From the NCBI GenBank assembly GCA_963844885.1, contig CAWJQA010000012.1:1178001-1242000 (forward strand): a stretch of DNA of 64,000 bases. The letters run 5' to 3'. How positions within the stretch are numbered: the first letter of the stretch is position 1; the number at the start of each line of letters is the position of its first letter. Positions 1-10,100 of the stretch are shown here, piece by piece. Made by a program: the position numbers and the translations under genes. The notes beneath the pieces are model-generated. The model worked only from the letters and a program-made list of their open reading frames with translations, was not told where the DNA came from and did not search any database. The stretch is from DATMER01 sp963844885 (GTDB lineage Bacteria > Acidobacteriota > Thermoanaerobaculia > Multivoradales > UBA5704).

Positions 1-308
1 AAGGGTGCCGACGGCGCCCGCAACTTCTCACAGTGCGACTCCATGCTGATCGGCCAGGACTGCGGCGCCCACACGTTCCCGTACATCGACGTCCAGAACC
101 CGACGGCGCGCATGGAGCACGAGGCCAGCACCTCGAAGATCGGCGAAGATCAGATTTTCTACTGCAACCAGAGGGGCATTTCCACCGAGGATGCCGTCTC
201 GATGATCGTCAACGGCTTCTGCAAGGAGGTCTTCCGCGAGCTGCCCATGGAGTTCGCGGTGGAGGCCCAGAAGCTCCTGGCGGTGAACCTGGAAGGGAGC
301 GTCGGCTG

Positions 309-309
<1 letters not shown>
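1..309 (+). CDS. sufB: SufB, Fe-S assembly scaffold (3' end only)
   Basis: This is the C-terminal ~102 residues of SufB; the gene begins left of the window and is open from base 1. SufB is the scaffold subunit of the cytoplasmic SufBCD complex that builds Fe-S clusters. Recognisable family features are QCDSMLIG, the segment around HTFPYIDVQNP, and the tail FCKEVFRELPMEF, which is shared by SufB and SufD. The stop TGA overlaps the sufC ATG by one base (TGATG), so translation is probably coupled. The same order sufB-C-D-S-U-DUF59 continues downstream, which makes the call secure although only the end is visible. Confidence 0.95.
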
Positions 310-1067
<758 letters not shown>

Positions 1068-1069
1068 CC

Positions 1070-2452
<1,383 letters not shown>

Positions 2453-2454
2453 TC

Positions 2455-3708
2455 ATGGTCACTCCGCTCGTCGCCGCTCCCTCCTACAACCTGGCCCGGG
2501 TCCGCGAGGACTTTCCCATCCTCGGCCGGCAGATCCGGGACAAGCCGCTGGTCTACCTCGACAATGCGGCCAGCACCCAGAAGCCGCGCGCCGTGCTCGA
2601 CGCCATCGCCGAGTGCTACGGCGGGTATTACTCCAACGTCGAGCGCGGCGTCCACACCCTCTCGCAGCTCTCGACCGAGGCCCGCGAGCACGCCCGCGAG
2701 ACGGTGCGGGCGTTCCTCGGCGCCAGGCACGCCGATGAAATCATCTTCGTGCGCGGCACCACCGAGGCGATCAACCTCGTGGCCTGGAGCTGGGGTCGGA
2801 CGAACGTCGGGCCCGGCGACGAGGTGCTGATCACCGGCCTGGAGCACCACTCGAACCTCGTCCCCTGGCAGGCCCTCTGCGAGGACCGGGGAGCGGTTCT
2901 CCGCGTGGCGCCGATCGACGACCGCGGCGAGGTTCTCCTGGAGGAATTCGAGCGCCTGATCACCGGCCGCACGAAGATCGTCGCCATGGCCCACATTTCC
3001 AACTCCCTCGGCACGGTCAACCCGGTGCGCGAGATGGCGGAGATCGCCCGTCGCCGTGGAGCCGCGGACGTGGCCGTGCTGGTCGACGGCGCCCAGGCGG
3101 TTCCCCACCTCCGGATCGACGTCAAGACTCTCGGCTGCGACTTCTACGCCTTCTCCGGCCACAAGGTCTACGGACCGAGCGGCATCGGCGTCCTCTATGG
3201 CCGCCGGGAGCTGCTGGTGAAGATGCCCCCCTGGCAGACCGGCGGCGGCATGGTTCACGGCGTGACCTTCGAGAAGACCACCTACGCGCCGCCGCCCCAC
3301 CGTTTCGAGGCCGGCACCCCGTTCATCGAGGGGGCCATCGGGCTCGGCGCGGCCCTGGAGTACGTCGAGCGCCTCGGCCGGCCGGCCGTCGCGGCCTGGG
3401 AGTCCGAGCTTCTCGCCTACGCCACGGAGCGGTTGCGGGAGATCCCGGGACTGCGGCTCATCGGGATCGCGCCGCACAAGGCGGCCGTGGTGTCCTTCGT
3501 CATGGACGGGATCCATCCGCACGACATCGGCACCATCCTGGACGGCGAGGGGATCGCGATCCGGGCCGGCCATCACTGCGCGCAGCCGGTGATGGCGCGC
3601 TTCGGCGTGCCCGCCACCGCGCGCGCCTCCTTCGGCCTCTACAACAGGCATGAGGACGTGGACGTCCTCGTGACCGGCCTGCTGCGGGCCCGGGAGATCT
3701 TCGGCTGA
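2455..3708 (+). CDS. sufS: SufS, group II cysteine desulfurase
   Basis: This 417-residue PLP enzyme converts cysteine to alanine and passes persulfide sulfur to SufU and the SufBCD scaffold. The PLP-binding lysine is K237 in SGHKVYGPSG. The persulfide-forming cysteine is C375 in the short loop AGHHCAQP, which is typical of group II (SufS) enzymes. The cofactor-contact region VDGAQAVPH is also present. The ATG at 2455 is 2 bases after the sufD stop. A longer in-frame ORF upstream is a shadow of sufD. The stop overlaps the sufU start by one base. Confidence 0.97.
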   Translation: MVTPLVAAPSYNLARVREDFPILGRQIRDKPLVYLDNAASTQKPRAVLDAIAECYGGYYSNVERGVHTLSQLSTEAREHARETVRAFLGARHADEIIFVRGTTEAINLVAWSWGRTNVGPGDEVLITGLEHHSNLVPWQALCEDRGAVLRVAPIDDRGEVLLEEFERLITGRTKIVAMAHISNSLGTVNPVREMAEIARRRGAADVAVLVDGAQAVPHLRIDVKTLGCDFYAFSGHKVYGPSGIGVLYGRRELLVKMPPWQTGGGMVHGVTFEKTTYAPPPHRFEAGTPFIEGAIGLGAALEYVERLGRPAVAAWESELLAYATERLREIPGLRLIGIAPHKAAVVSFVMDGIHPHDIGTILDGEGIAIRAGHHCAQPVMARFGVPATARASFGLYNRHEDVDVLVTGLLRAREIFG

Positions 3709-4148
3709 TGTCCGACCTGCGCGACCTCTATCAGGAGGTTATTCTCGACCACACCCGCCACCCGCGCAACTTCGGGCCGCTGGCGGACGCCAACCGCGAG
3801 GCGACCGGGCACAACCCTCTCTGCGGCGATCAGGTCCGCGTCCTCCTCCGGATCGAGGGGGACCGCATCCGCGACATCGCCTTTCAGGGCTCGGGCTGCG
3901 CCATCTCCACGGCCTCGGCGTCGCTCATGACCGAGGCCCTGAAGGGGCTGACCGTGCCCGAGGCGCGGAAGCTGTTCCACGGCTTCCACGACCTGGTGAC
4001 CACGGGAGGCGATCCCGGAAGCCTGGGCAAGCTGGCGGTGTTTTCGGGGGTGCGGGAGTACCCGATCCGGGTCAAGTGCGCGACTCTCGCCTGGCACGCC
4101 GTGCAGGCCGCGCTCGATCAGCAGGACCATCCGGTCACGACGGAGTGA
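3708..4148 (+). CDS. sufU: SufU-type sulfur relay / Fe-S scaffold protein
   Basis: This 146-residue NifU-N/IscU-fold protein carries the three cysteines of the family: C39 with D41 (PLCGD), C64 (GSGCAIS) and C124 (VKCATLAW). It also has the ~18-residue insertion between them that separates SufU from IscU. In systems where sufU follows sufS, the protein is a zinc-dependent sulfurtransferase that accepts sulfur from SufS. The start overlaps the sufS stop (TGATG). There is no sufE or sufA in the visible part, so SufU probably fills the transfer role. Confidence 0.95.
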   Translation: MSDLRDLYQEVILDHTRHPRNFGPLADANREATGHNPLCGDQVRVLLRIEGDRIRDIAFQGSGCAISTASASLMTEALKGLTVPEARKLFHGFHDLVTTGGDPGSLGKLAVFSGVREYPIRVKCATLAWHAVQAALDQQDHPVTTE

Positions 4149-4166
4149 CGGGAGCGAGGAGCCATC

Positions 4167-4475
4167 ATGGAATCGAGCCTTGAAGAGCGGATCGTCGACG
4201 CGCTGAAGACCGTCTTCGACCCCGAGATCCCGGTCAACATCTACGAGCTGGGGCTGATCTACGATCTGGAGATCGAGGGCGAGGGCCAGGTCAAGATCAA
4301 GATGACGCTGACCTCACCCGGCTGTCCGGTGGCGGGCTCGCTCCCCGGCGAGGTCCGGATGAAGGTGGAGGACGTCCCCGGCGTCGCCGCCGCCGACGTG
4401 GAGCTGGTCTGGGACCCCGCCTGGAACCCGTCGATGATGACCGAGGCGGCCCGCCTCCAGCTCGGCATGTTCTGA
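4167..4475 (+). CDS. DUF59/MIP18-family Fe-S maturation factor (SufT-like)
   Basis: This 102-residue DUF59 protein is a frequent last member of suf operons. Proteins of this group help deliver Fe-S clusters to target enzymes. Family features are the DPEIPVNIYELGLIYD segment near residues 17-32 and the conserved LTSPGCPVAGSLP containing the single conserved cysteine. It lies 18 bases after sufU, with a purine-rich Shine-Dalgarno (GGGAGCGAGGAG) before the ATG. A rho-independent terminator follows 75 bases downstream, so this is the last gene of the operon. Confidence 0.9.
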   Translation: MESSLEERIVDALKTVFDPEIPVNIYELGLIYDLEIEGEGQVKIKMTLTSPGCPVAGSLPGEVRMKVEDVPGVAAADVELVWDPAWNPSMMTEAARLQLGMF

Positions 4476-4550
4476 AAAAAAATCAGCCCCGGTCCAAGGT
4501 GCTGAAAAGCGCGGATTAGGGATCGGTCGAATCAACGTTCTCCCCAGAAG

Positions 4551-4573
4551 GGCGCCCCCCGGGCGTCTTTTTT
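4551..4573 (+). terminator. Rho-independent terminator of the suf operon
   Basis: A 7-bp stem (4551-4557 with 4561-4567, one G-T wobble) closes a CCC loop and is followed directly by six T residues (4568-4573). It stands 75 bases after the DUF59 stop and is the clearest classical terminator in the window. Confidence 0.8.
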
Positions 4574-4745
4574 GTTTCCTGTTGACAGTATGTCGCCATA
4601 AAGAAAGCACGTCACGCCGAAATGTCTATTGCGCTCCACCATGAAAAGTATCTACCATGTGGTCATCCAGCAACGAGCCTCGTTGCGGCCGCGGGCGACG
4701 GAGCCATGAAGGCTCCGGACGTCCCGCGGCCAGGGGGATGAACCT

Positions 4746-5078
4746 ATGTTCCGTAGCAATCTTCGTCGGGGAGCAATCGCGTCCGTGTTTGTGGCGGCTC
4801 TCGCCGTGGCCGGCCCACGCCCGGCCGCGGCCGAGAGCCTCGGCTGGCGCCAGGCTTTCGACTGGCTGTCCAGGCTGTGGGGAGGCGTCACTCTCACCTC
4901 GGCAGCCGGCGACTGCGGTCTCGAGATCGATCCGAGTGGCTGCCCGAGGCCCAACGCCGGTCTCGAGATCGATCCGGGTGGAGACACGGTCAACACCGGT
5001 CCCGGCGGCCCTACGACCAGCGGCGATTGCGGGTATGAGATCGATCCGAGCGGTGGTTGCAGGCAGTCCGGGGGTTAG
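4746..5078 (+). CDS. Small secreted protein with EIDP repeats
   Basis: This 110-residue protein begins with a signal peptide: basic MFRSNLRRG, a hydrophobic stretch, then AAAE at residues 27-30. The mature part is glycine- and proline-rich with three copies of a short motif around G-[L/Y]-EIDP-[S/G]-G (about residues 57-66, 71-79 and 95-105). The outer two copies are bracketed by cysteine pairs (CGLEIDPSGC and CGYEIDPSGGC), which could form disulfide-closed loops. A G-rich stretch (GGGGGATG) precedes the ATG. No known family is recognised. A GC hairpin follows the stop. It may be cotranscribed with the next gene. Confidence 0.7.
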   Translation: MFRSNLRRGAIASVFVAALAVAGPRPAAAESLGWRQAFDWLSRLWGGVTLTSAAGDCGLEIDPSGCPRPNAGLEIDPGGDTVNTGPGGPTTSGDCGYEIDPSGGCRQSGG

Positions 5079-5087
5079 GGTCCAATG

Positions 5088-5117
5088 GGGCGGGGAGGGC
5101 TTTGGTCCTCCCCGCCC
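5088..5117 (+). terminator. GC-rich terminator-like hairpin
   Basis: A perfect 11-bp inverted repeat (5088-5098 with 5107-5117) with an 8-base loop lies 10 bases after the stop of the small secreted protein gene. It lacks a T tract, so it may be an mRNA-stabilising or weak terminator hairpin rather than a classical terminator. Confidence 0.5.
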
Positions 5118-5194
5118 GGTAGGTTCTTCTCTGGCGAACGGAGGTGTGAGAGACTGGCGGTGGTTTCGCGCTTTCCCGCAATCCGGAGAACTCT

Positions 5195-6541
5195 ATGGCC
5201 GAACACCTCCCCCGCTCCTGGACGACGGGATTCATCCGGGGCAAGCTCTCTACCCGCAGGCGCCGTACCGTGATCTTCCACCTCCTGGGCTGCGATCCTT
5301 GCCGCCAGGCGATCGCGCCGGTCGCCGGAGTGATGTTCCGTCCGGGACGTGCGGTCGAGCCGGAAGATGGGGAGGGGGCCGAGTACGACGGTCCCACATA
5401 CCGGGCGATTTCCTTTGCCGTCAAGCAGAGTCACGAGCGTATCCGGGAGCGCGCGGAGGCCGAGGCAATCCTTGCTCGAATGGGTGAGGACTGGCAGTCG
5501 GTCCGTGGCTCCCGGGAGCTATGGACATGGGGGCTGTGCGAGGCGTTTCTCGAAAAAAGCTGGAGCTTTCGCCATGAAGACTCCCAGGAGATGCTCCGCT
5601 TCGCGAAACTGGCGCGCGAGGCCGCGGACCGGCTCGATCCCAAGGTTTACGGTGAGAAGCGGGTGTTCGACATGCAGGCCCGCGCCTGGGGAGATTATGC
5701 CAGCGCGTGCCGCCATCATGACGAGCTGGTACAGGCGGAGTGGGCGATCCAACGGGCGTTGGACCTGTACAAGCAGGGGAGCGGCTCGCAAGTTCTTCGA
5801 GCACGCCTCTCCGAGGTGACCGCAGGCATACTCTCCCATCAGCGGCAATTCCAGACCGCCCTTCGCGCTCTCGATAAGGCATATATCCTTTATCGACGGC
5901 AACATCTCGCGCACGACGCCGTAAGGGTGTCGATCAGCCGCGGCATCTACACCGGCCGGAGCGGCGATCCCGAGATGGGTCTCCTCCTCCTGGCGCAGGC
6001 CCTCACTTTCGCCAGAGAGAATCAGATCGAGGACCCCAAGCTGAGCTTCATCGCCCTGCACAACATTCTGCTTTTCCGCGTCGAATGCGGCGAGTTCGCT
6101 GAGGCGAGGAGGCAGCTTTTCGATATGCGGCCGCTCTATGCCCAGCATGCCGGCGCGGTCGACTCCGTGAAGCTGCGGGGAATCGAAGCGACGATCGCCG
6201 CGGGGCTGGGAGAAAACGAGCGCGCGGAGAAGGGCTTTCAAGAGGTACGGGATGAGTTCAACCGGCGCGGACAGGTATACCACTCCGCGATCGCCGGGCT
6301 CGACCTGGCCGCGCTGTGGCTGCGCATGGGACGGCACTCGGACGTGAAGCGGATCGTCGGCGAGATCCTGGAGATCTTCCGCTCCCGCCACGTCGCCCGG
6401 GAGGCGATCGCCGCCCTGCTGATGCTGCGCACGGCTTTGGAGAAGGACCGGGCGAGCCTGGCTCTCATCGTGGGAGTGGCCGCCCTGATCGAGCAGCATC
6501 AGGGCGACTCCCTCGACAGCGCCGGCGGCGTTCAGCCCTGA
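5195..6541 (+). CDS. TPR-like helical-repeat protein with HxxxCxxC N-terminus
   Basis: The product has 448 residues. Near residues 29-35 it has HLLGCDPC, the H-x3-C-x2-C pattern of zinc-binding anti-sigma-type domains. From about residue 120 onward it is built of helical repeats (ARAWGDYASACRHHD, FQTALRALDKAYILYRRQ, GEFAEARRQLFDMRPLYAQ) that resemble degenerate TPRs. There is no signal peptide or membrane span. The gene overlaps the convergent HTH gene by 10 bases at its 3' end. It resembles cytoplasmic sensor/adaptor proteins that often accompany HTH regulators, but its role is unknown. Codon use is normal for the region. Confidence 0.75.
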   Translation: MAEHLPRSWTTGFIRGKLSTRRRRTVIFHLLGCDPCRQAIAPVAGVMFRPGRAVEPEDGEGAEYDGPTYRAISFAVKQSHERIRERAEAEAILARMGEDWQSVRGSRELWTWGLCEAFLEKSWSFRHEDSQEMLRFAKLAREAADRLDPKVYGEKRVFDMQARAWGDYASACRHHDELVQAEWAIQRALDLYKQGSGSQVLRARLSEVTAGILSHQRQFQTALRALDKAYILYRRQHLAHDAVRVSISRGIYTGRSGDPEMGLLLLAQALTFARENQIEDPKLSFIALHNILLFRVECGEFAEARRQLFDMRPLYAQHAGAVDSVKLRGIEATIAAGLGENERAEKGFQEVRDEFNRRGQVYHSAIAGLDLAALWLRMGRHSDVKRIVGEILEIFRSRHVAREAIAALLMLRTALEKDRASLALIVGVAALIEQHQGDSLDSAGGVQP

Positions 6542-6948
6542 CCGGGAGGGTCCGGCTCGTTCCCCTTCCGGAGGATCCGTTCGAGCTCGGCCTTGATGGT
6601 CGTCCGGATGGCGTCGAGCATCTCCTGCCGGCTCCGCAGCGGCTCGGCGGCCGTGAGATAGGACGGCAGTACGTTCGTCCCGATCCCGAGTTGCTGCATC
6701 AGCCACTCGGGATCCTTGGGCGGGGAGGCGTGCAGGAAGAAGAACAGCGGCTCCATCTTCAGGGCATACGCGAGCCCGTAGACATGGCAGACCTTGAGCT
6801 GAATTCTCCCCTTGAACAGGCCGGCCAGGTAGCCCTGGCTCAAGCCGAGCTGGCGCTCCAGACGGCGCACCGGCACCTTCGAATGCCGAACCGCGTCCTC
6901 CAGGAGGCCCAACATCCGGTTGGATTCCTCTTTGCTCAATGCGTTCAT
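6532..6948 (-). CDS. XRE-like helix-turn-helix regulator
   Basis: This 138-residue protein has a central helix-turn-helix of the Cro/C1 type (VRRLERQLGLSQGYLAGLFK, about residues 27-46). A hydrophobic segment (YALKMEPLFFFLHA) and a charged C-terminal helix (EMLDAIRTTIKAELERIL) follow. It is convergent with the TPR-like gene and divergent from the glutamate dehydrogenase gene. The ATG at 6948 is preceded by a TATACT box only 7 bases upstream, so the mRNA may be leaderless. The long ORF that continues upstream in this frame is an antisense shadow of the dehydrogenase gene. Target genes are unknown; self-regulation or control of the neighbouring gene is possible. Confidence 0.8.
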   Translation of the reverse strand: MNALSKEESNRMLGLLEDAVRHSKVPVRRLERQLGLSQGYLAGLFKGRIQLKVCHVYGLAYALKMEPLFFFLHASPPKDPEWLMQQLGIGTNVLPSYLTAAEPLRSRQEMLDAIRTTIKAELERILRKGNEPDPPGQG

Positions 6949-6955
6949 GCGGACA

Positions 6956-6961
6956 AGTATA
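6956..6961 (-). promoter_or_regulatory. TATACT -10 box of the HTH gene
   Basis: On the minus strand TATACT ends 7 bases before the HTH ATG. A transcription start at the usual distance would fall at or next to the start codon. No good -35 box is seen at 16-18 bases. Confidence 0.45.
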
Positions 6962-7143
6962 CATGAACCGGCGATCATGTCGCCACAAGGCGCGAGAATT
7001 TCAAGAAGATCCGGCCCGGCCCCGAGCAGACCAGGACCCTCCGCCGGGGTAGCCGGCCCCGCCCCGCGGCGCGGCCCAGGAGCCTCTTTCTCGCGATAGA
7101 CTGACCCCGGTTTGCGCGGGCCTGGCGCCCGGAGGAGCTTCTC

Positions 7144-10100
7144 GTGATCAGCACAGAAAAATCCAAGGCGGATTTGATCGATCAGGTCGTCGAGCGGGTG
7201 CGTGCCCGCCTCAACGGCGGAGTCTCGATGGGCGCGGAGAGCTTCGTCCGCCAGCTCTATGCCCACGTCCCCCCGGCGGACCTGCTGGGGGATTCGCCCG
7301 ACAACCTGGCCGGTGCCGCGCTGGCCCTCTGGGACTTCGCGCAGGAGCGGGCGCCGGGCGCGCCCCGCATCCGGGTCTACAACCCGCGCGTCGAGGCGCA
7401 CGGCTGGGAGACCTCCCACTCGGTCGTCGAGATCATCAACGACGACATGCCCTTCCTGGTCGACTCGGTGACCGCCGAGCTGCGCCACCTGGAGGCGGAG
7501 GTCCAGCTCCTGATCCACCCCCTCTTCCAGGTCGAGCGGGACGCCCAGGGACGGCTGACGGCGGTCCGGGAGCCCAGGGAAGGCGGCCAGCGCGAATCGT
7601 TCATGCAGGTGCAGGTGAGCGCCCAGCCCGCGGCCCGGCACGAGGCGGTCCGCAGCCGCCTGGAGGCCGTCCTGAACGACGTCCGTCTGGCGGTGGACGA
7701 CTGGCAGACGATGCGCGCCCGCTGCTGGTCCATCGTGGAAGAGCTCGAGAAGAGCCCGCCACCGCTGCCGCGCCGGGAGATCGTCGAGGGCATCAAGTTC
7801 CTGGAGTGGCTGGTGGACAACCACTTCACCTTCCTCGGCTACCGCGAGTACAACTTCGAGGGGGAGGGCGAGGCCGCGGTCGCGCGCGTGCTCCAGGAGA
7901 CCGGCCTGGGCATCCTGCGCAACGAAGGGCTCGCCATCTTCGACGGCCTGCGCAACCTGGGCACCCTGCCTGCGGACGTCCGCCACTTCCTTCACCAGCC
8001 GGCCCTGCTGCTGATCACCAAGTCGAACCGCGTCGCCACGGTACACCGGCCGGTGCCCATGGACGCCATCGCCGTCAAGTGCTTCGACGCCCACGGCAAC
8101 GTGACCGGTGAGCGGCTGTTCGTCGGCCTCTTCACCTCCACGGCCTACTCCCGCAGCCCGCGCACGATCCCGATCCTGCGCGAGAAGGTGGAGACCTCGC
8201 TGGAGCGCGCCGGCTTCCCGGCCGAGAGCCACGACGGCAAGGCGCTGCTCAACATCCTCGAAACCTTCCCGCGCGACGAGCTGTTCCAGATCGGCGAGGA
8301 CGACCTGTACCGCATCGCCACCGGCATCCTGCCGCTCCTGCAGCGGCCTCGGACCGCCCTGTTCGTGCGGCGCGACCCGTTCGAGCGCTTCGTCTCGTGC
8401 CTCGTCCTGGTCCCCCGCGAGCGCTACGACGCCGGCCTGCTCGTCGCCTTCCGGGAGATTCTGGACCGGGCCTACCAGGGAGCGGTGACTTCCGTCCACA
8501 CGCATCTGACCGACGAGGCCCTGGCCCGGCTCCACTTCCTGGTGGCCACGACGCCCGGTCACATCCCCGACGTCGATCCGGAAGAGGTCGAGCGCCTGCT
8601 CGTCGAGGCCGGACGGTCGTGGAGCGACCGGCTGGGGGACGCCCTGTCCGAGAGTCTCGGCGAGGCCGAGGGGCTGGCCCTGGCGCGGCGCTACGCGCAC
8701 GCCTTCCCGGCCTCCTATCAGGAGCGCTTCAGCGGCTCCGGCTCGGTCTCCGACGTCACCCTGCTGGAGAGAGTGGCGGGCTCCGGCGAGCTGGCCGTCG
8801 ACCTCTACCGCGCCGCGGGCGCCGGCGCGAGCGAGGTGGGGCTCAAGGTCTACGGCAGCGGCGCGACCGTGCCGCTCTCGGACGTCCTTCCCATGCTCGA
8901 AAGCATGGGCCTCAAGGTTCTGGAAGAGAACCCCTACGAGGTACGGCTGTCCGAGCCGGGGAGCATCCTGTCGATCCGCGACTTCCAACTGCGCACCGAG
9001 GACGGCTCTCCGGTCGACCTCACCGGCGTCAAGGGGCCGTTCGAAGAGGTGTTCGGCCGCGTCTGGCGCGGCGAGATGGAGGTCGACGGCTTCAACCGCC
9101 TGGTGCTGCTGGCCGGCCTCTCCGGCCGGGAGGTCACGATCCTCCGTGCCTACTGCAAGTATCTGCGGCAGATCCGCTTCCCCTTCAGCCAGGCGTACAT
9201 GGAGCGCACCCTGGCCCGCAACCCGGAGATCAGCCGCCGCCTGGTCGACCTCTTCCTCACCCGGTTCGACCCGGCCCGCCGGGAGGGGGCGGATGAACGC
9301 GCCGCCGCCCTGGTGGCCGACATCGGCCACCGGCTCGACAAGGTGACGAACCTGGACGAGGACCACATCCTGCGCCGCTACCTGAACGTCATCGAGGCGA
9401 CGCTACGCACCAACCATTTCCAGAAGGACGCGTCGGGCCAGCCCAAGCCCTACCTCTCCTTCAAGCTCGACTCGCAGCGCATCGAGGATCTGCCGAAGCC
9501 GCGGCCGTTCCGCGAGGTCTTCGTGTTCAGCTCGCGGGTGGAGGCCATCCACCTGCGCGGCGGCCGGGTGGCCCGCGGCGGCATCCGCTGGTCGGACCGC
9601 CCGGAAGACTTCCGCACCGAGATCCTCGGCCTCATGAAAGCCCAGATGGTGAAGAACACCGTCATCGTCCCGGTGGGCTCCAAGGGCGGATTCATCGTCA
9701 AGCGTCCGCCGGCCGGCGGACGCGAGGAGCTGCTCAAGGAAGGGATCGAGTGCTACAAGACCCTGATGAGGGGGCTGCTCGACCTCACCGACAACATCAA
9801 CGGGAGCGAGGTGGTGCCGCCGCCCGACGTGGTGCGCCGGGACGGCGACGACCCCTATCTCGTGGTGGCCGCGGACAAGGGGACGGCCTCGTTCTCCGAC
9901 ATCGCCAACGGCGTGTCCGCCGAGTACGGCTTCTGGCTCGACGACGCCTTCGCTTCCGGCGGCTCCTCGGGCTACGACCACAAGAAGATCGCCATCACCT
10001 CCCGCGGCGCCTGGGAGGCGGTCAAACGGCACTTCCGTGAGCTGGGCAAGGACGTCCAGAGCGAGGACTTCAACGTCGTCGGCGTCGGCGACATGTCCGG

